A stretch of DNA of 64,000 bases from Euonymus europaeus. Taxonomy: Eukaryota; Streptophyta; Magnoliopsida; Celastrales; Celastraceae. Below, piece after piece: positions 1 to 13,006 of this stretch; positions within the stretch are counted from its first letter, which is position 1; every line of letters begins with the position of its first letter. The position numbers and the translations under genes are program-made. The notes below the pieces were generated by a model. It saw nothing but the letters and a program-made list of their open reading frames with translations. It searched no databases and was not told where the DNA came from. Where the stretch lies: NCBI GenBank assembly GCA_963580455.1, contig OY756968.1:21173996-21237995 (forward strand). Direction: 5' to 3'.

Positions 1-58
1 CTGAAATTGTTTTAATTTAACCATCCCTTTCATCCAACGATGAAAAGTGTTAGGCATC

Positions 59-975
59 TAGAGATGACAAATGTGTCCGTATCCGTGGATTTATGATCCG
101 ATCCGGTCAAACAGTAGAAAAATCTGTTGACTGGATAATGGATATGGATAAAATTCAATTTTTTTGAATGGATATGTATTTAGACATATCTCATCCGAAA
201 CTCGTATTCAATCCGACTCGAACGTGCGAATATCCGATCCAATCTGATTATATTCGATTCAATTTTACGCGACACACACACATATATAATATAGTGCATA
301 TACAATTATATAATTGACAATTAATGTATTTATATGCATTATAATTGTCAACATAGCTATGATTTTTATTTTATTTTATGTAATATGAATTAATTGTAAT
401 TTTTAATAACACTATGTAATGTGATATGATCTCATATTACTAATTCAAATATTCAATTGACTAATATTTTTAAAACTTTAATTAGTAAAATTAGTACTGA
501 ATACTAAAAACATAATAATGTAAACCCTAAACCTAACAATAATAATATTATAAATTAACATGTGACAAATGATAACATTATCACCAACTTTTATGAAGAT
601 GTTATTCATTTTGAATTTGTCAGTTGATGCAAACATTTTGATTTGTGACATTTTATGAACTTTAGACTTTGATTTTAGAAAACATTATATGTTACTGGAT
701 AATTTTTGATATTATTTATACTTTAGACTTTGATTAATATTTTTAGATTCATGAATCATGAAATTCTAATTGGTGTCATAGGCAGCAAAATATGTATCAG
801 TGTGTTGCATGGATAAATTTGATATCCGTGGAGAATATCCGAAATCCGATAGATAAAATATAGATTCAGATTATTTTTTTATCCGTGATATATGGATATA
901 GATACATAATTTTTATTAAGGATCGGCTATGGATTTTGAGAATTCCGATCCAAATCCGATCCGATGTCATCCCTA
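59..975. mobile_element. Non-autonomous hAT-type element with 8-bp TSD
   Basis: The left end reads TAGAGATGACA and the right end TGTCATCCCTA, an 11-bp terminal inverted repeat with one mismatch. The 8-bp sequence TAGGCATC lies immediately outside both ends (51-58 and 976-983), as expected for a hAT target-site duplication. The 917-bp interior is AT-rich, has repeated gatccgatcc/atccgaaatccg phrases near its ends, and has no transposase reading frame, so it must have been moved in trans. The class assignment rests on TSD length and TIR form only. Confidence 0.75.
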
Positions 976-983
976 TAGGCATC

Positions 984-3900
984 CCTCTCCCCCTCTCTCC
1001 ATCACTCAACAATGGTTGTTATTTGTCGGGATCACAAATGTTATTTGAGATATGTGTTTTTGTTAATGTGACTATATTAAAATGTATCTTTTTTTGATGT
1101 TATTGTATTGCGACATGTGTTTTGTTGATATGCTTGAGTATGGAGCTTGACTTTTAAGTAATAAATGTGAGACTCGATAATAGTTAATGTGATGAGAATT
1201 AAACTGATACAGGTGAAGAATATATGAAAAATTATACCACTAATTACAACAAGTAATTTCTCAAGAAATATTTGAGGGACACAAGTGGTTTACTTAAATA
1301 CCAAACTCCTTAAAAAGAATTTTCCTAGATATGCAATTAATAGCACAATATATCATACCAACTTACTCGACCAAAAATATACGGAGGAATCACTCCCAAA
1401 TAATAAAACAACACCAGAATTTCTCATGGAAAACTCTTCACAGAGAAAAATCACTAGACTTTAGTCCAACTGAAAACTTACATTATTAAAATAAGAGAGA
1501 TTCACCAATAAATCATTTAATGAAAATGTGTATTCCACTAACTAACTACCTTCAATTTTCAAATATTCTAATACATCCTTCAAATAATTATGGATAAAAC
1601 TACCCTTATTTTAATAAATACTTATGCACATGACATATGCTGACATCATCATATTCCTTTTAATTTTTTTTCTTTTAAAAACTTTAAAATATTTTTATCA
1701 TTCAAAATACAAGTCACATTTTTAAAAAATATATATATATTCAGAACCAGTGCACAAAGCTATTTCCAATAAGACTCATTGTCGATATATTTAAATGTTC
1801 ATTCGTCAAATCCTTAGAATAAATTCAGAGAATTTCTCAAAACTCACCAAAATAAATCAGAGGAGTTTTCAAAATTAAGCAAAAAAAATTCAGAGAATTT
1901 CATAAAATTTCTTAAAAAATTAAAGAGTTTATGAAGAAAAAAAAATAGGATTTCTCAAACTAGCACGATATTCACCAAAACAAATTAGATTTTTTTTTAA
2001 AATTAAGCAAAAAAATTCAGAAGATTTAATAAAATATATCAAACAAGTTATAGAATTTATGTAAATTAAACAAAAACAACCCAAAACTCTAAACCCTACA
2101 CTCCTAAACCTCAAGATTCAACCCCATAAACCCCGAAATCCTAATCACTTAAACCCCGAAATCGTACACTTTTAAACTTTAAACCCTATAACCAGAGATC
2201 CTCTGAATGTTAACAATTACAATTTTAGTTTTGAACAATAATCTAAAGAATAATTAAGATGAATTTAAAAAAATAAGAGGAAAATTATAAAATTGTACTA
2301 ATCAATATTTCTAAATCCTAAACCTTAAACCTTAAGTCATAAACCCCAAAATCCTAAACACTAAAATATAATATTGTAAACCCCAAAACCCTAGACTCTA
2401 ATCTCTTAAACTCCAAAATCGTAAACTACTAAATTTTAAACCTTATTAACAGAAATCATATGAATTTCCCATCAAAAGAGTTAGAGGATTTCTCAAAATC
2501 AAACAGAAAACAATCAAAAATTCAGATAATCAAAGGATTTGTCAAACTTAACTAGAATTTAGATAATTTCACAAAACTCACCAAAAAATTCAGAAAAGTT
2601 TTCGAAATTAAGCAAAAAAAAATTGAGGATTTTTTACGCAAAATTCAGAGGATTTTCGTAAAACTCACCAATACGACCGAAAATTGGTTGGGAATCATGA
2701 CTTTTGCTCTTGTTAGCTCAAGGATGTCTTCGATTTCCAAAACGATTGTCGGAGTTGGCCGGATTGAAAGAGAGAGTTTTCAGTGGCTGCGAGCTTCTCT
2801 TTGTGATTCTAGTGGCTACAGTCGACAAAAATTTTCGTGGTTTGTTAAGTTTTTCTCCTGGAAGTCCAAGCTTTGTTTTGGTGGATACGGTGACAAAAAC
2901 GATGGTCGGACAACAATGATCCATTATTGGTAAGGTTGTGCGTGTGAGAGATGGAGAGAGAGAGTATGAGAGAAAGAGAGAGTAAACTTGTCATTATTTG
3001 GCCAAGATTCAAATACTTAAGGATTTATTGGACTACAAACATTTTTTAAAGATTAAATGAAATAAAAGGTCCATATAAAGGATTAATCAACAAAAAAACC
3101 ATCAAATAATGGCTACAACAATCTTCCGTAATATTCACTACTACAAGATACAATAGTGAGAATAATAGTTTGTAATCATTCACTCAAATCCCAAATACAT
3201 CTCGTGTATCACTCATTCACTATTTTCTCTCTTTCTCTACAAACACTTTGCAAGAGCTCTATATTGTATGTAAATATGTAATTGTGATAATGTATATAAT
3301 GTGGGCGGTAGGGGTGGCAAAATTCTATCATACCCGAATGATCGATTTGTTCGATTTGTATTAAATCAAGTTTAGACACAAGTTATATGTCCGAAATTCG
3401 GATTCAACACAAAAAATTTATTTTGTTTAAAATCGAGTTCGAATCCAAACACAAATATTTTGTCCATAATAGTTGTTCCGACCTGAATCTCAATTGAATT
3501 ATTTTCTAATTTAATTATATAAATTTAGAATGAATGGTCAATTAAATACACTGGAGACGCACTATACTATTGGACTTGGAGCCGAATTCTACCAAACAAA
3601 CGCGAACTAACCGCGCAAACGGGTCATTTAAGTAGGTAAGAAAAGGAAAGGAAATGGCTGGCTTGTAGGCCAGTGGGCCACACTGACCAGCTCGACTAAG
3701 CAAATGGGTATCGGACTTCTGACCCCAACTCCACGTTTCAAGGTTGAAGTTTTATTACATGCTTCTTCTGCACTTTTGCTCCTCTTTGTTAGGCTGCATA
3801 AACACACGTGTGCAGAGTGGAGACAGGGAATGCCATAGTACACATTAATGTCGGTTGAATCTGATTTTCTCCCATACTTGATTGATCATTATATCATATA

Positions 3901-4736
3901 TCTGAACTAAGGAGTCACCTTCAGAATCTAATGGTATGATCCAAAAAGTTAGTTTTAAAAGGTAGGTGACCCATAATGAAAATATAGAAGGGATTGTCAA
4001 CGTAAAATTCTGAGAATCAATAACCTGAAAATTCATCCAAAAATTCAAAAAAAAAATCTCAAATGAATTTAATAAAATTTATAATAATTCGAAACAAAAC
4101 CTAAAAGCCTTGAATAGGTATCCCAAATCCTAAAACAATTAAAAGATTAATTACTAAACTAATTGGAAATTAAATAAAACGTATTAAAAAGTGAACTCCA
4201 AACTTTTATTTTTATTGCGATTTTGAAGGCTTAAACGATCTCGGATGTGCTTCACCATTCCGCTTCCAACAAGGCTTGGCGCACCAGAAACGGAGGTTGT
4301 AAACAATTATCTAAATACCGACTACGTCCCTTTTATATTTTTTAACTTTCTCCTATCCGATTCTTCTTCAAACTCCTAGGAGTTGTCCTCGGAACGTGAT
4401 GAGCATCATTCCTCCTTGCCCAAGAAAGGTAGAACAATGGAGGAGATGCCCCATAAGAAGCTAAGAATATAGTTGAAAAAGGTATATTTTACAAGTGATC
4501 TAAAAGACAAGCCAAAGGGATGGAAGAATCTATCTTATGTACATGAGCTCTTTCATCACCGGATTAAGGTTGAGAATCTCCTTTCTAAGAACCTTTCTCA
4601 TGGCATGCCTAGAGAACAAGGTTTGCATCATCATTCAAAGACTTGGTATTTTTGACATTGAACAATTGGGCCACAACCAACATCTTTTCTACAAGAGGAA
4701 TGCAGTTTCCCTGATCATCATCTTCTCATCTGTCAA
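984..4736. other. Intergenic region with degenerate repeats, no gene
   Basis: No coding sequence is supported. Between about 1826 and 2660 a diverged unit containing ttcagagaattt, aaaactcacc and aaattaagcaaaa recurs in two blocks (about 1826-2090 and 2460-2660), separated by a stretch rich in aaaccctaa-like words (about 2070-2440). At 3308 the sequence taggggtggcaaaa resembles a hAT terminus, but no matching right end or TSD was found. Short reading frames around 2690-2920 and 4473-4932 show no codon bias or recognisable domains. The last 250 bases should hold the glucanase promoter and 5' leader; I see no clear TATA box. Confidence 0.6.
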
Positions 4737-6160
4737 ATGGGGTTCTCTTTTCTCTTTCACAGCTGCCTCCTCGTCTTCTCTTTCTTATTCTCCAACAATG
4801 GTATGTCTTTCTGTTCTTCTAACATTTTTCCCTTTTTTCTTTTTATTGTATATTTTTAGAGTCATTCTCAATGATAGTTTGAAGTATAAAAGTGGTCTGA
4901 TTAATTCCTTGCTTAACATTTTTTTTTTGTGATTCTGGTTTGCAGTTTTTAGAGTTCATTCATTTACAGGAACATATGGAGTAAACTATGGAAGGATTGC
5001 TGATAATTTACCTTCACCAAGAAGCGTGGTGACACTACTTAAAGCTGCAAAGATAAAGAACACCAGAATCTACGATGCTAATCCTGAGGTCCTCACAGCC
5101 ATCAAAGGCTCCGGTATTGGAATAATCATTGGAATTGGGAATGAGTATTTGAAGGAAATTAGCATAGGCGAGGATCGCGCCATGAATTGGATAAAAGAAA
5201 ATGTCCAGCCATACCTCCCTGGAACTAAAATCGTCGGCATTGCTGTTGGGAATGAAATTTTGGGGGCTACTGATGTGGAATTATGGGAAGCCCTGCTACC
5301 GGCAGCTAAGAATGTTTACAGTGCCTTATCTAGGCTGAATTTGGAGAAGACTGTTGAGGTCTCGAGCCCGAATTCAGAAGCTGTGTTTGCCAATTCATTT
5401 CCACCATCTGCTTGCACATTCAGGGAAGATGTTCTTGTCTATATGAAGCCACTTCTACAATTCTTCTCACAAATTGGTTCTCCATTTTACATTAATGCAT
5501 ATCCATTCCTAGCCTACAAGAGTGATCCTGAACACATTGACATACGCTACGCTCTCTTCGAAAAGAACCCGGGGATTTATGATGCAAAGACTAATCTACA
5601 TTACACTAACATGTTTGAGGCACAAGTTGATGCAGCATATGCAGCATTAGAGAAGGTTGGTTTTGGCAAGATGGAAGTCATTGTTTCCGAAACAGGCTGG
5701 GCGTCTAACGGGGATGAGAATGAAGCTGGGGCCGCGGTTAAGAATGCGAGGACTTATAATCATAATCTGCGGAAACTGCTAGCGAAAAAGAAGGGGAGTC
5801 CTTACAGGCCTAAGAGAGTAATGAAGGCTTATGTGTTTGCATTGTTCAATGAGAATTTGAAGCCAGGGCCTACTTCTGAGAGGAACTTTGGATTATTTAA
5901 ACCAGATGGAAGCATTGCATATGATATTGGCTTTACTGGACTTAAGGACTCTTCGACAGCCTCATCGCGGCTTCTGTCTTTCAAGGTACAATTTTTCAAC
6001 TGATCGATTGCCTATTTTACGGCAAAAATCATGAACTAAAGATGTTTTAATACTTGAGAAGTTGCAGGGTGTTGGAGCTCATCAAGGTCGGTTCATATCC
6101 TCGTACGTGCTGGTTTTAACAGCTTGTGTTGCATCTCTGCTTCTGATTCTAAGCTCATGA
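4737..6160 (+). CDS. GH17 beta-1,3-glucanase, GPI-anchored type
   Basis: The predicted product is a secreted glucan endo-1,3-beta-glucosidase that hydrolyses callose-type beta-1,3-glucan at the cell surface or plasmodesmata. The exons 4737-4800, 4970-5985 and 6068-6160 give 390 residues. Residues 1-21 form a hydrophobic signal peptide, followed by the family N-terminal motif GVNYGRIADNLPSP. The likely acid/base is Glu117 in VGNEI and the likely nucleophile Glu262 in SETGWAS. The FALFNE and ERNFGLF motifs mark the end of the barrel. Exon 3 encodes a short hydrophobic tail (SSYVLVLTACVASLLLILSS) typical of a GPI attachment signal, and no CBM43/X8 domain is present. The start was chosen because it alone joins a signal peptide in phase to GTYGVNYG. 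From memory it corresponds to At3g15800. Function is inferred from the family. Confidence 0.9.
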
Positions 6161-7293
6161 CTGGTTTAAAGGCTAAAAAGCTTGTGAATTCCCCGGTCGA
6201 GCGAGCGTGATTATTTACTGTAACATTCGTGTATTTTCAGTTCCTTTGATTCCGGAATCAACAGTTGACTGTGGATATGTTGTTGTGAAGAAGTTGCTGA
6301 TGTTTTTTTTCAATTGAATTCAGCAATGTAACCATAGTCTTATAAATTTCAAAACGTCACAGAAAAGGCATTCTTGACATCATATTATCAAAATAACATT
6401 TTGGCTTCAACTTCTGTTTGTTCAGTCCATATAAATACGTTCACAAGTCCAACGGTACACACCATGATTGAGACAAATCATATTGATCAAGAAACTTAAG
6501 TGCAACCATTGAGATGAAGGTTCCTCAACATTTGTGAGCCACTCTAGTTTATATCAATCATACAACATTCATGCCCCAAAATTCAAAGAAATGTCAATTC
6601 TAGAAAGGAGAGCTTCAAAATGTTGGGTTGCATCAGGGATGACAACAAATCGAGTACGGGTTTATCCGAATCGGATAATATAAAATTTTATTAGATATTT
6701 GCATGCCTAGGCCCGGATTAGTTTAGATTTTTGGACGTATCAAACTTGATTTATTCCTGAATTGACAAATTGATCATTTATATCGGACAGAATTTTGGCA
6801 GCCAAAATTGCATTGATGACACAAGTCTGATACGTCCAAAAATTTACGATCATACACTTGACATTGGGCCTTCCACCTACCTAAAGGGCCCATTAAAGAA
6901 TTAGTCAAGTCCAATTGAAATAACCGACTTGCGAGTTGCAATGCCATTTATACCAAGCAAACACAGGAGACTTATGAAAAAGTTGCCTCAAAGGTTGAAA
7001 TTTGTAATTTGGGCAATCTGAGACTGAGGCTGGTCCTCAATAGTGGACTTGGAAATTGGAATGATGAACAAAGTAGACCGTCATCCGCGCAAATCGTCTA
7101 CGTTGGTGTCCACCTCCTCTCTCCTTTTGCCCCGTCAAGCTAGTTAAGAATACTCCAAACATACCAATATATGCATCTCCAAGCTGCCCTCACCTCCTAT
7201 ATATATATATATATATATATGCACTCTTTGCTGCAAGCATAACACAAAACGAATTGAAAGCAAAAAAAAATTTCAAAAAGTTAAGAGAGAAAG
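6161..7293. other. Intergenic region, hAT-like fragment and promoter
   Basis: There is no gene here. From about 6636 the sequence cagggatgacaacaaatcg, with nearby cggataatataaa phrases, resembles the hAT-type termini seen elsewhere in the window, but no partner end or TSD is visible. A run of TA dinucleotides at about 7199-7220 lies 75-95 bases before the phytocyanin start codon and is the obvious TATA-region candidate. The rest shows no structure I can interpret. Confidence 0.5.
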
Positions 7294-8037
7294 ATGGCAA
7301 GATTTGTGAATGTAGCAGTTGTTGTTAGTTTTGTCTCGGTAGTCTTGATGCAATTTGCGGCGGCTCAAACGGTGCATGTGGTGGGAGATGCCACGGGATG
7401 GACCATTCCACAAAGCGGCGGTGCCGGAGCATACGATACATGGGCGGCTACCAAGACATTCCGGGTTGGTGACATCCTAAGTAAGCCTCTTCCCTTCTCC
7501 ATTTATATAATTTTTTAATAATGGAAGGGATGGAGGCTCCAACTCGAGATTTACTATGATTCATCTCTTCAACCGAGCGCTACTCTATCACTCTGGGTTA
7601 CTTTTTGTTATATAATATTCTCAAAAAAATTTCTATGGCTATGGTCAGCTTTCAACTTTGGTGCCGGCGAACATGATGTACTACAAGTACCAAAAGCATC
7701 CTACGATGGATGCACCACAGCAAACCCTATTGGAAACACCATCACAACCGCTCCTGCAAACATCACCATCACCGCTGCCGGAGACCATCACTATATCTGC
7801 ACCTTCAGTCAGCACTGCCAACTCGGCCAGAAGCTTAAGATTACCGCCATCTCATCCTCCACACCTGGTGGAGCTCCTTCACCGGCTGATTGCACTCCTG
7901 CTCCAACAATGAGCCCCACAGACATTGGGCCAAACCCGATTACCCCTTCTCCTCCAAATTCTTCATCGTCCACTGATTTGGCTAGTATTGTGGTGTCCTC
8001 CTTGTCTATTGTTGTGGGATTTGGATTCATATTTTAG
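7294..8037 (+). CDS. Phytocyanin (stellacyanin-like blue copper protein)
   Basis: Two exons (7294-7480, 7649-8037) give 191 residues. The product is an extracellular type-I copper electron carrier, expected to be membrane-tethered. Residues 1-24 are a signal peptide ending in FAAAQ, followed by VHVVGDATGWTIP, the usual phytocyanin start. The copper ligands are His71 (GEHDV), Cys113 (YICTF) and His118 (SQHC). The fourth ligand position is Gln123, not Met, which marks stellacyanins rather than uclacyanins. Cys84 and Cys119 should form the conserved disulfide. The tail is rich in Pro, Ser and Thr and ends in a hydrophobic GPI-like segment (IVVSSLSIVVGFGFIF). The intron interrupts the copper domain after GDIL, a usual place for the family. 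Physiological partners of plant phytocyanins are poorly known. Confidence 0.92.
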
Positions 8038-9426
8038 ATACAGAGCAGAGCATTCTATAGTTAATTAATCGGTACTATTGTATTTTGAGTGATGTGATGC
8101 AATAATTAAGTTTAGTCTTCAATTGATTTTTATGTCAACTTTTTTTGTCCCTATGTAATTTTGATCATGTCAGTTGAGTTTTGTAGCACAACTTTCATTA
8201 TAAAATATAATATTCGGGAGATTGATAAATAAATTCGCCCCAAGTTTTGTATGAATTTTGACATAAACTCCATTTATAATCGAAGTTTTTTTTTTTTACC
8301 GATAAAGACATCAAACAAATTTATTATTTATACAGTTATCACGGGCCTAAATTCGAATCATCATATTCGCGCACAAAAAAAATCCACATAACGACATATA
8401 AGTTGGGCCAACCTAATGCATAGTCGCAAGAGTATTACGTACCCTCGATACAAATCCAACTCTCAAACTTTCGAGTCTATCCGTAAATTAACTCAAATGG
8501 CTTCTCTATGGAAGTTGCTTTGGATAACGACCACATACGACGTGGGCATCAATTCAGCCTCTTCTAGGTGGCCTTACGGGTTGAGGAGGATTTGGGCAGC
8601 AAGAAATGAAGTAAGAAGTGCAAGTCCAACTTTGATCACCCATAATTTTTGATACAAGTGCCCCTTTTTTAATATTATATGTTTTCAGAGGCTTTTCAAC
8701 GGCCCGCAAGTGGTTTTATTGTTTTGGTTAGTTTCCTATTTTCATGCAATTAGGGTTTGTTTATGTTTAGACTATAAATCAGGCTTAAACATTTTTTTTA
8801 AGAAGTATTTATTTATTATTATCTGATATTCCATAACCCTTTGAGGTTCGTCTTTGCTGAGACTATTGACTTCCGATTGCGTTAACATATGGTAATTCAA
8901 GGTGCTGGCTTTGCATCACTAGTGCATGGTTTTAGATTTACGGTAAGTAAACTTTCAGAATATGTGGGCCACGAATTCTCCTAATATTAATTAATTTTTA
9001 TTAGTGATGTGGGAATGTGTTCCAATTTATTACACGTACACATAGGTAATGTTTGATAGAGATAAAGTTTTAATAGCGTATAAGTTATAAACGATTCGAA
9101 ACAATATCATTAATATAAGCTTTTTCAATTAATGATGTTGTGAACAACGTCATTTTTTTATTTTAAAATTGACTTATTTATGCTATTTAACGAGTCCATT
9201 GCCTCGCAAGAAACCACAACCACAAAGGCATGAAATGGTTGTAATGGTAATATGCATAAATGGGGGTGTAATTTTGTGTGTGTGTGTGTAATAATTAATA
9301 AAGGTAGTTATAATTCTAGTTATGATAGTTATAGGAGGTGTATATTGGAGACAGGAGATATATAACATCTCAATGGGTTGGAGATGTATTTTACATCCCC
9401 AAATATATCTTGAGTTGGAGTTGCTC
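8038..9426. other. Intergenic region, no gene recognised
   Basis: This AT-rich stretch follows the phytocyanin gene. A reading frame at 8416-8652 has no recognisable domain and no splice or promoter context, so it is not called. A short GT repeat lies near 9275-9290. I see no conserved structure otherwise. Confidence 0.5.
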
Positions 9427-9769
9427 CAGGGGTGTCCCTAAGGTGGGGCGAGAGGGGTGGCCGCCCAGGACCCCCAATTTTTTTTACTACTGATAGTTTA
9501 TAATGTATTTATTTAATTTATTTTCTACAACTATTGATATTAGATTTCTAGTATGACCTAGTGATAAGCTGTTTATTTTGCATGCATGAGGTTTGAGGTT
9601 CGACCTTTCCAGTAGGCATAATTTTTAATGTGTTTCTTACTTTTTTTATAAAAAAATAATTTGGTACCTCCTGTCATCAGATTGGGAATTGTAAAAATTC
9701 AAAGCTTTTTCCCAAAAAATATTTATAATTTGGTAAATTGTGGCTTTTTCTCTTAATATCACATCATGT

Positions 9770-11347
9770 TGATAAGTGCCAGAATGTACGTTCTTAAAGT
9801 GATAAAATACTACCAAAGCAATGCCAAGAAATTGTGCTTAAAAGCTGAATTTTCAAGATTATTGTACTTAAGATCTTCTTGGATGTTTTGCAGGTTAAGA
9901 GCTAGTAAGAGCTATCGGAATGAGATTTGATCTTCAGCAAATGTTAAGAGGACACTTCAAGCTTTGCAGGAAGTGCTGGTTCACAAAAATCAGAGTTCAT
10001 TTGGGCCTCTAAAGGTTGCCTCGAAGTCAAGTTTGGAAGTTATATCCGAAGCAGAATTTCTGTTTGCAGACCAGACCTTTAGAAGCCCATAACTTGAGCG
10101 TCTGATGTCCAAATTGAGTTATTCAAAAGCCCATAATTATCTACACATTTGTATCTACAATATTGATGAAGGGTTTGAGTTCATAATATGCTTCGTTTAG
10201 GCCCAGAATGCAGTTACAAGATTAGTGTGTAATTGGAAGTTGATGTCATTGATGATACCATTTCCATTCAAAGAGTGGACAATCCACCACACGAATTTGA
10301 TGGACATTCCACCACCAAAAGATGGCACTAGCTCCTCCACTATATGCTCATTTTATCTATAAATAGAGAGGAGTAGGAGCTAGGAGGGGGAGCTTGGAGA
10401 CAAGAAGGAAAGAAGGAGAAGGATTGGAAGCATAAAGAGGAGAAGCAAAAGAAGAAAACAAGGCTTGTGTTTGTAATTATGTTTTTATGTTTCATGTCTT
10501 ATTTGGTTATGTATAACTAAACTCTTATTAGTTAGGGCTTGTCTTGAAGCCCTAAGCATGCTTTCAATTTTATAAGTTGTGTGGATTTCAATTTCTACAA
10601 GCATGATGATTTTGATTTTTCCATGTTATGTGAGTTCTAGTATTGTGTTTCTTTGATTAGCTAACTTTGAAGCATGTATTAGAATTAATTGTTGTAGAAC
10701 ATAGTCAATTGCCTTGTTGAATATGTTCTTTCTTGCAACATATAATTCAGTTGAAAATGAATTATGAAAAATCAATTCTTGAATACCTAAGTACAAATAA
10801 CATGTATTAGGATTCTTGTGACATTCATATTCTCTTTACTCTTATTGGATTCTTGATTGTTGATTGATGCAAATGCCATGCTAGATTTCAATTAAGAATA
10901 CACGTAATGAGGTAGACGCCATACACTTTACATGCAATTAAGAGAGAATCATACAACTTGAGTTTGACAATGACCTTGTTGTGAATGTTGTCATCATATG
11001 CTTGTTTAAATTGTTACTCTATTATTTCTTATAAATTGTTTGAATGTTTTGTGGTGGATAGTGAGTCTTAGCTATTGTTTTCATTAATTCTCATTCTTGT
11101 TCTTAACGTCAATTTCTTTGTCTTAATTTTTATTTATTGCAAGACTTAACCCCCCTTGTATCAATTATATTCAGGTGTAAGATTGTATATCTATTAGCAT
11201 CACTCCTTGTGGGATCGACTCTTACTTGTTCACTATATATATTAATTGTACATTTGTAGGTTATTTTAAATTGTTACTAACGACATAACACATGTTGCAT
11301 TAATTGTCATTAGAGTATGGCACAAATAGTTTACCAAGTTTTTATCA
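9770..11347 (+). mobile_element. Probable solo LTR
   Basis: This 1.58-kb block starts TGATAAGTGCC and ends TTTTTATCA, so the outer bases are the inverted pair TGATAA/TTATCA. A good TATA box (ctataaatagagagg, about 10355-10370) lies inside, followed by purine-rich R-like sequence. The words ccttgtgggatcgactc near 11205-11221 resemble the downstream part of Ty3/gypsy LTRs. No gag, pol, primer-binding site or second LTR adjoins, hence a solo LTR. A clear 5-bp TSD was not found, so the exact ends remain doubtful. Confidence 0.4.
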
Positions 11348-11423
11348 ATTCAATTTCACTTCAAATTTTTGCAAGTCTAATATTAACATATAATAATAAT
11401 AATAATAATTTGTAAAGTATATA

Positions 11424-11724
11424 CTCCCTCCGTCCAATAAAAATAATTTTATTTCTTTTTTCACACAAATTAAGAAAATATAATTAATGCAATGCATGAG
11501 AAAATTATTTTGTATTTGTATACTTCCTAACATGCCCTTAATTAATGATTTTTTTAACCCAAATTGTCATAGAAAAATGGAAAATTTTATAAGATAATGA
11601 AGCACATTAAATAAGGGTCTTTTGAGAATTTAATTAATTAACTACATTCTAAAAGGTGAAACTATACTATAATTTGGGATGAATAAATATAAAAAGTAGA
11701 ACTATCTTTACGGGACGGAGGGAA
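11424..11724. mobile_element. Stowaway-type MITE
   Basis: The ends are CTCCCTCCGTCC and GGACGGAGGGAA, the classic Tc1/mariner-Stowaway inverted termini, and TA flanks both sides (11422-11423, 11725-11726). It is 301 bp, AT-rich and non-coding, and is nested within the larger hAT-like unit. Confidence 0.85.
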
Positions 11725-11997
11725 TACTATATATCATAATATATTGAATGATATGATGACATGCTAATTTTATCAATTGAGTTAAAAAAAAGTCAAAACA
11801 AAGTTATTTAACTTAAAAAGTTGATTACACCAATGTAAATAGTGATTTTGCATCTAAAAATGATAGATAAGTCATATTTAGATAATACTATATATTATAG
11901 ATGAAATTTTATTTGGTGAAGACATAAATATAAAATTTTAAAAGAGACCTTATTTTGGAGTTTGTCCAGAGCCCCTGAAATCTCAGGAATGCCACTG

Positions 11998-13006
11998 ATT
12001 GCTCATTTGATGATATAGATATGTAAAATAGTGATTGGGCCATATACATACCCACGTACACATATAAGTTTTAAATTTTCTCGTTTTTATTTTAAAAGTT
12101 TCTAAAACATACCCATTGAGGTCCCAATTTCACTCTTTTTGACCTAAAATTGTCGGTAATTGCTTAGGTCACCGGATGCATGTCCACATGGGACTTAATT
12201 GAAAAAAATTAATTTATTAATTTATTTTAATTTACTGACACCTGTTTAAATTAACTAAACAAAAAAAAAATCTTCTCTGTGCTTCATTGATTTTCTCCTC
12301 CAGCTTCTCCACAGTGGACAATTACAATTGTCTTCGTATTGGAGTGGTTGAATGCCAACCTCATCTTCTCTCCACCTATCCTTTCACTCTCATGCCAATA
12401 GAAACTCAGACCTTTCTCTCTCTCTTGAAGTCATCGTCTTCGTCCCTGAACTTCGGGGACCACCGGACCATATATGATGTCCACTTCGTTCCTAAGTATG
12501 AGAAAATTGATTGAGAGAGATGCGTTTGCACTTTGCAGGTCGCCGGATCATAATGATGAGACAAAATTTACTGCTCCTCCTCGGTTCACCTCAACAGACA
12601 ACATTTCCAATTGAAAAACGAAATGGGTTACAGAAAGTCGCAAACAAAGAGAGAGGAGATGAGAGAGAATATTTTTTTTTAACATTTTGACATGCCAGCA
12701 AGTTCGCCCGAGTTTATGGGAATGTTCACCTGGGACATGTGAATAGTCTCCAAATTTTCCATTTCTTTGATTAATTCAGTCTCATCCTTATTATACTCTA
12801 AAAACATATCTCTCAGTACAGTCACATTAACAAAAATAATGTTTTAAAACCGGTTCATACTCTGTCAGATGTAATCTCTATCAAACAGAAACGGTGTCAA
12901 AGTATAATTTAGCCAATTCTTTTACATAGCTCAATGTTGAGAAACAGAGATGATCATAAAAAACATTAGACCACTTGAACCATCAACACATTCATTGACT
13001 AAAAGT
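11998..13006. other. Intergenic region, no gene recognised
   Basis: No supported gene. A reading frame at 12287-12514 lacks a recognisable domain. The last few hundred bases are the likely 3' flank of the LURP-one-related gene on the minus strand. Confidence 0.5.

Larger units (their letters stand above)
9427..11997. mobile_element. hAT-like element enlarged by nested insertions
   Basis: The left end begins CAGGGGTGTCCC and the right end closes GGAATGCCACTG, both resembling hAT CAGGGG...CACTG termini. The outer flanks AGTTGCTC (9419-9426) and a near match ATTGCTC just after the right end suggest an 8-bp target duplication that has drifted. Inside lie a probable solo LTR (9770-11347) and a Stowaway MITE (11424-11724), leaving roughly 0.7 kb of original element. 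No transposase was found. The left arm also carries a tRNA-like patch (about 9550-9610, with ggttcgacct as a B-box-like word). Confidence 0.5.

Noticed and set aside
12287..12514. 75-codon plus-strand frame
   Set aside because: No domain, no splice partner and no promoter evidence.
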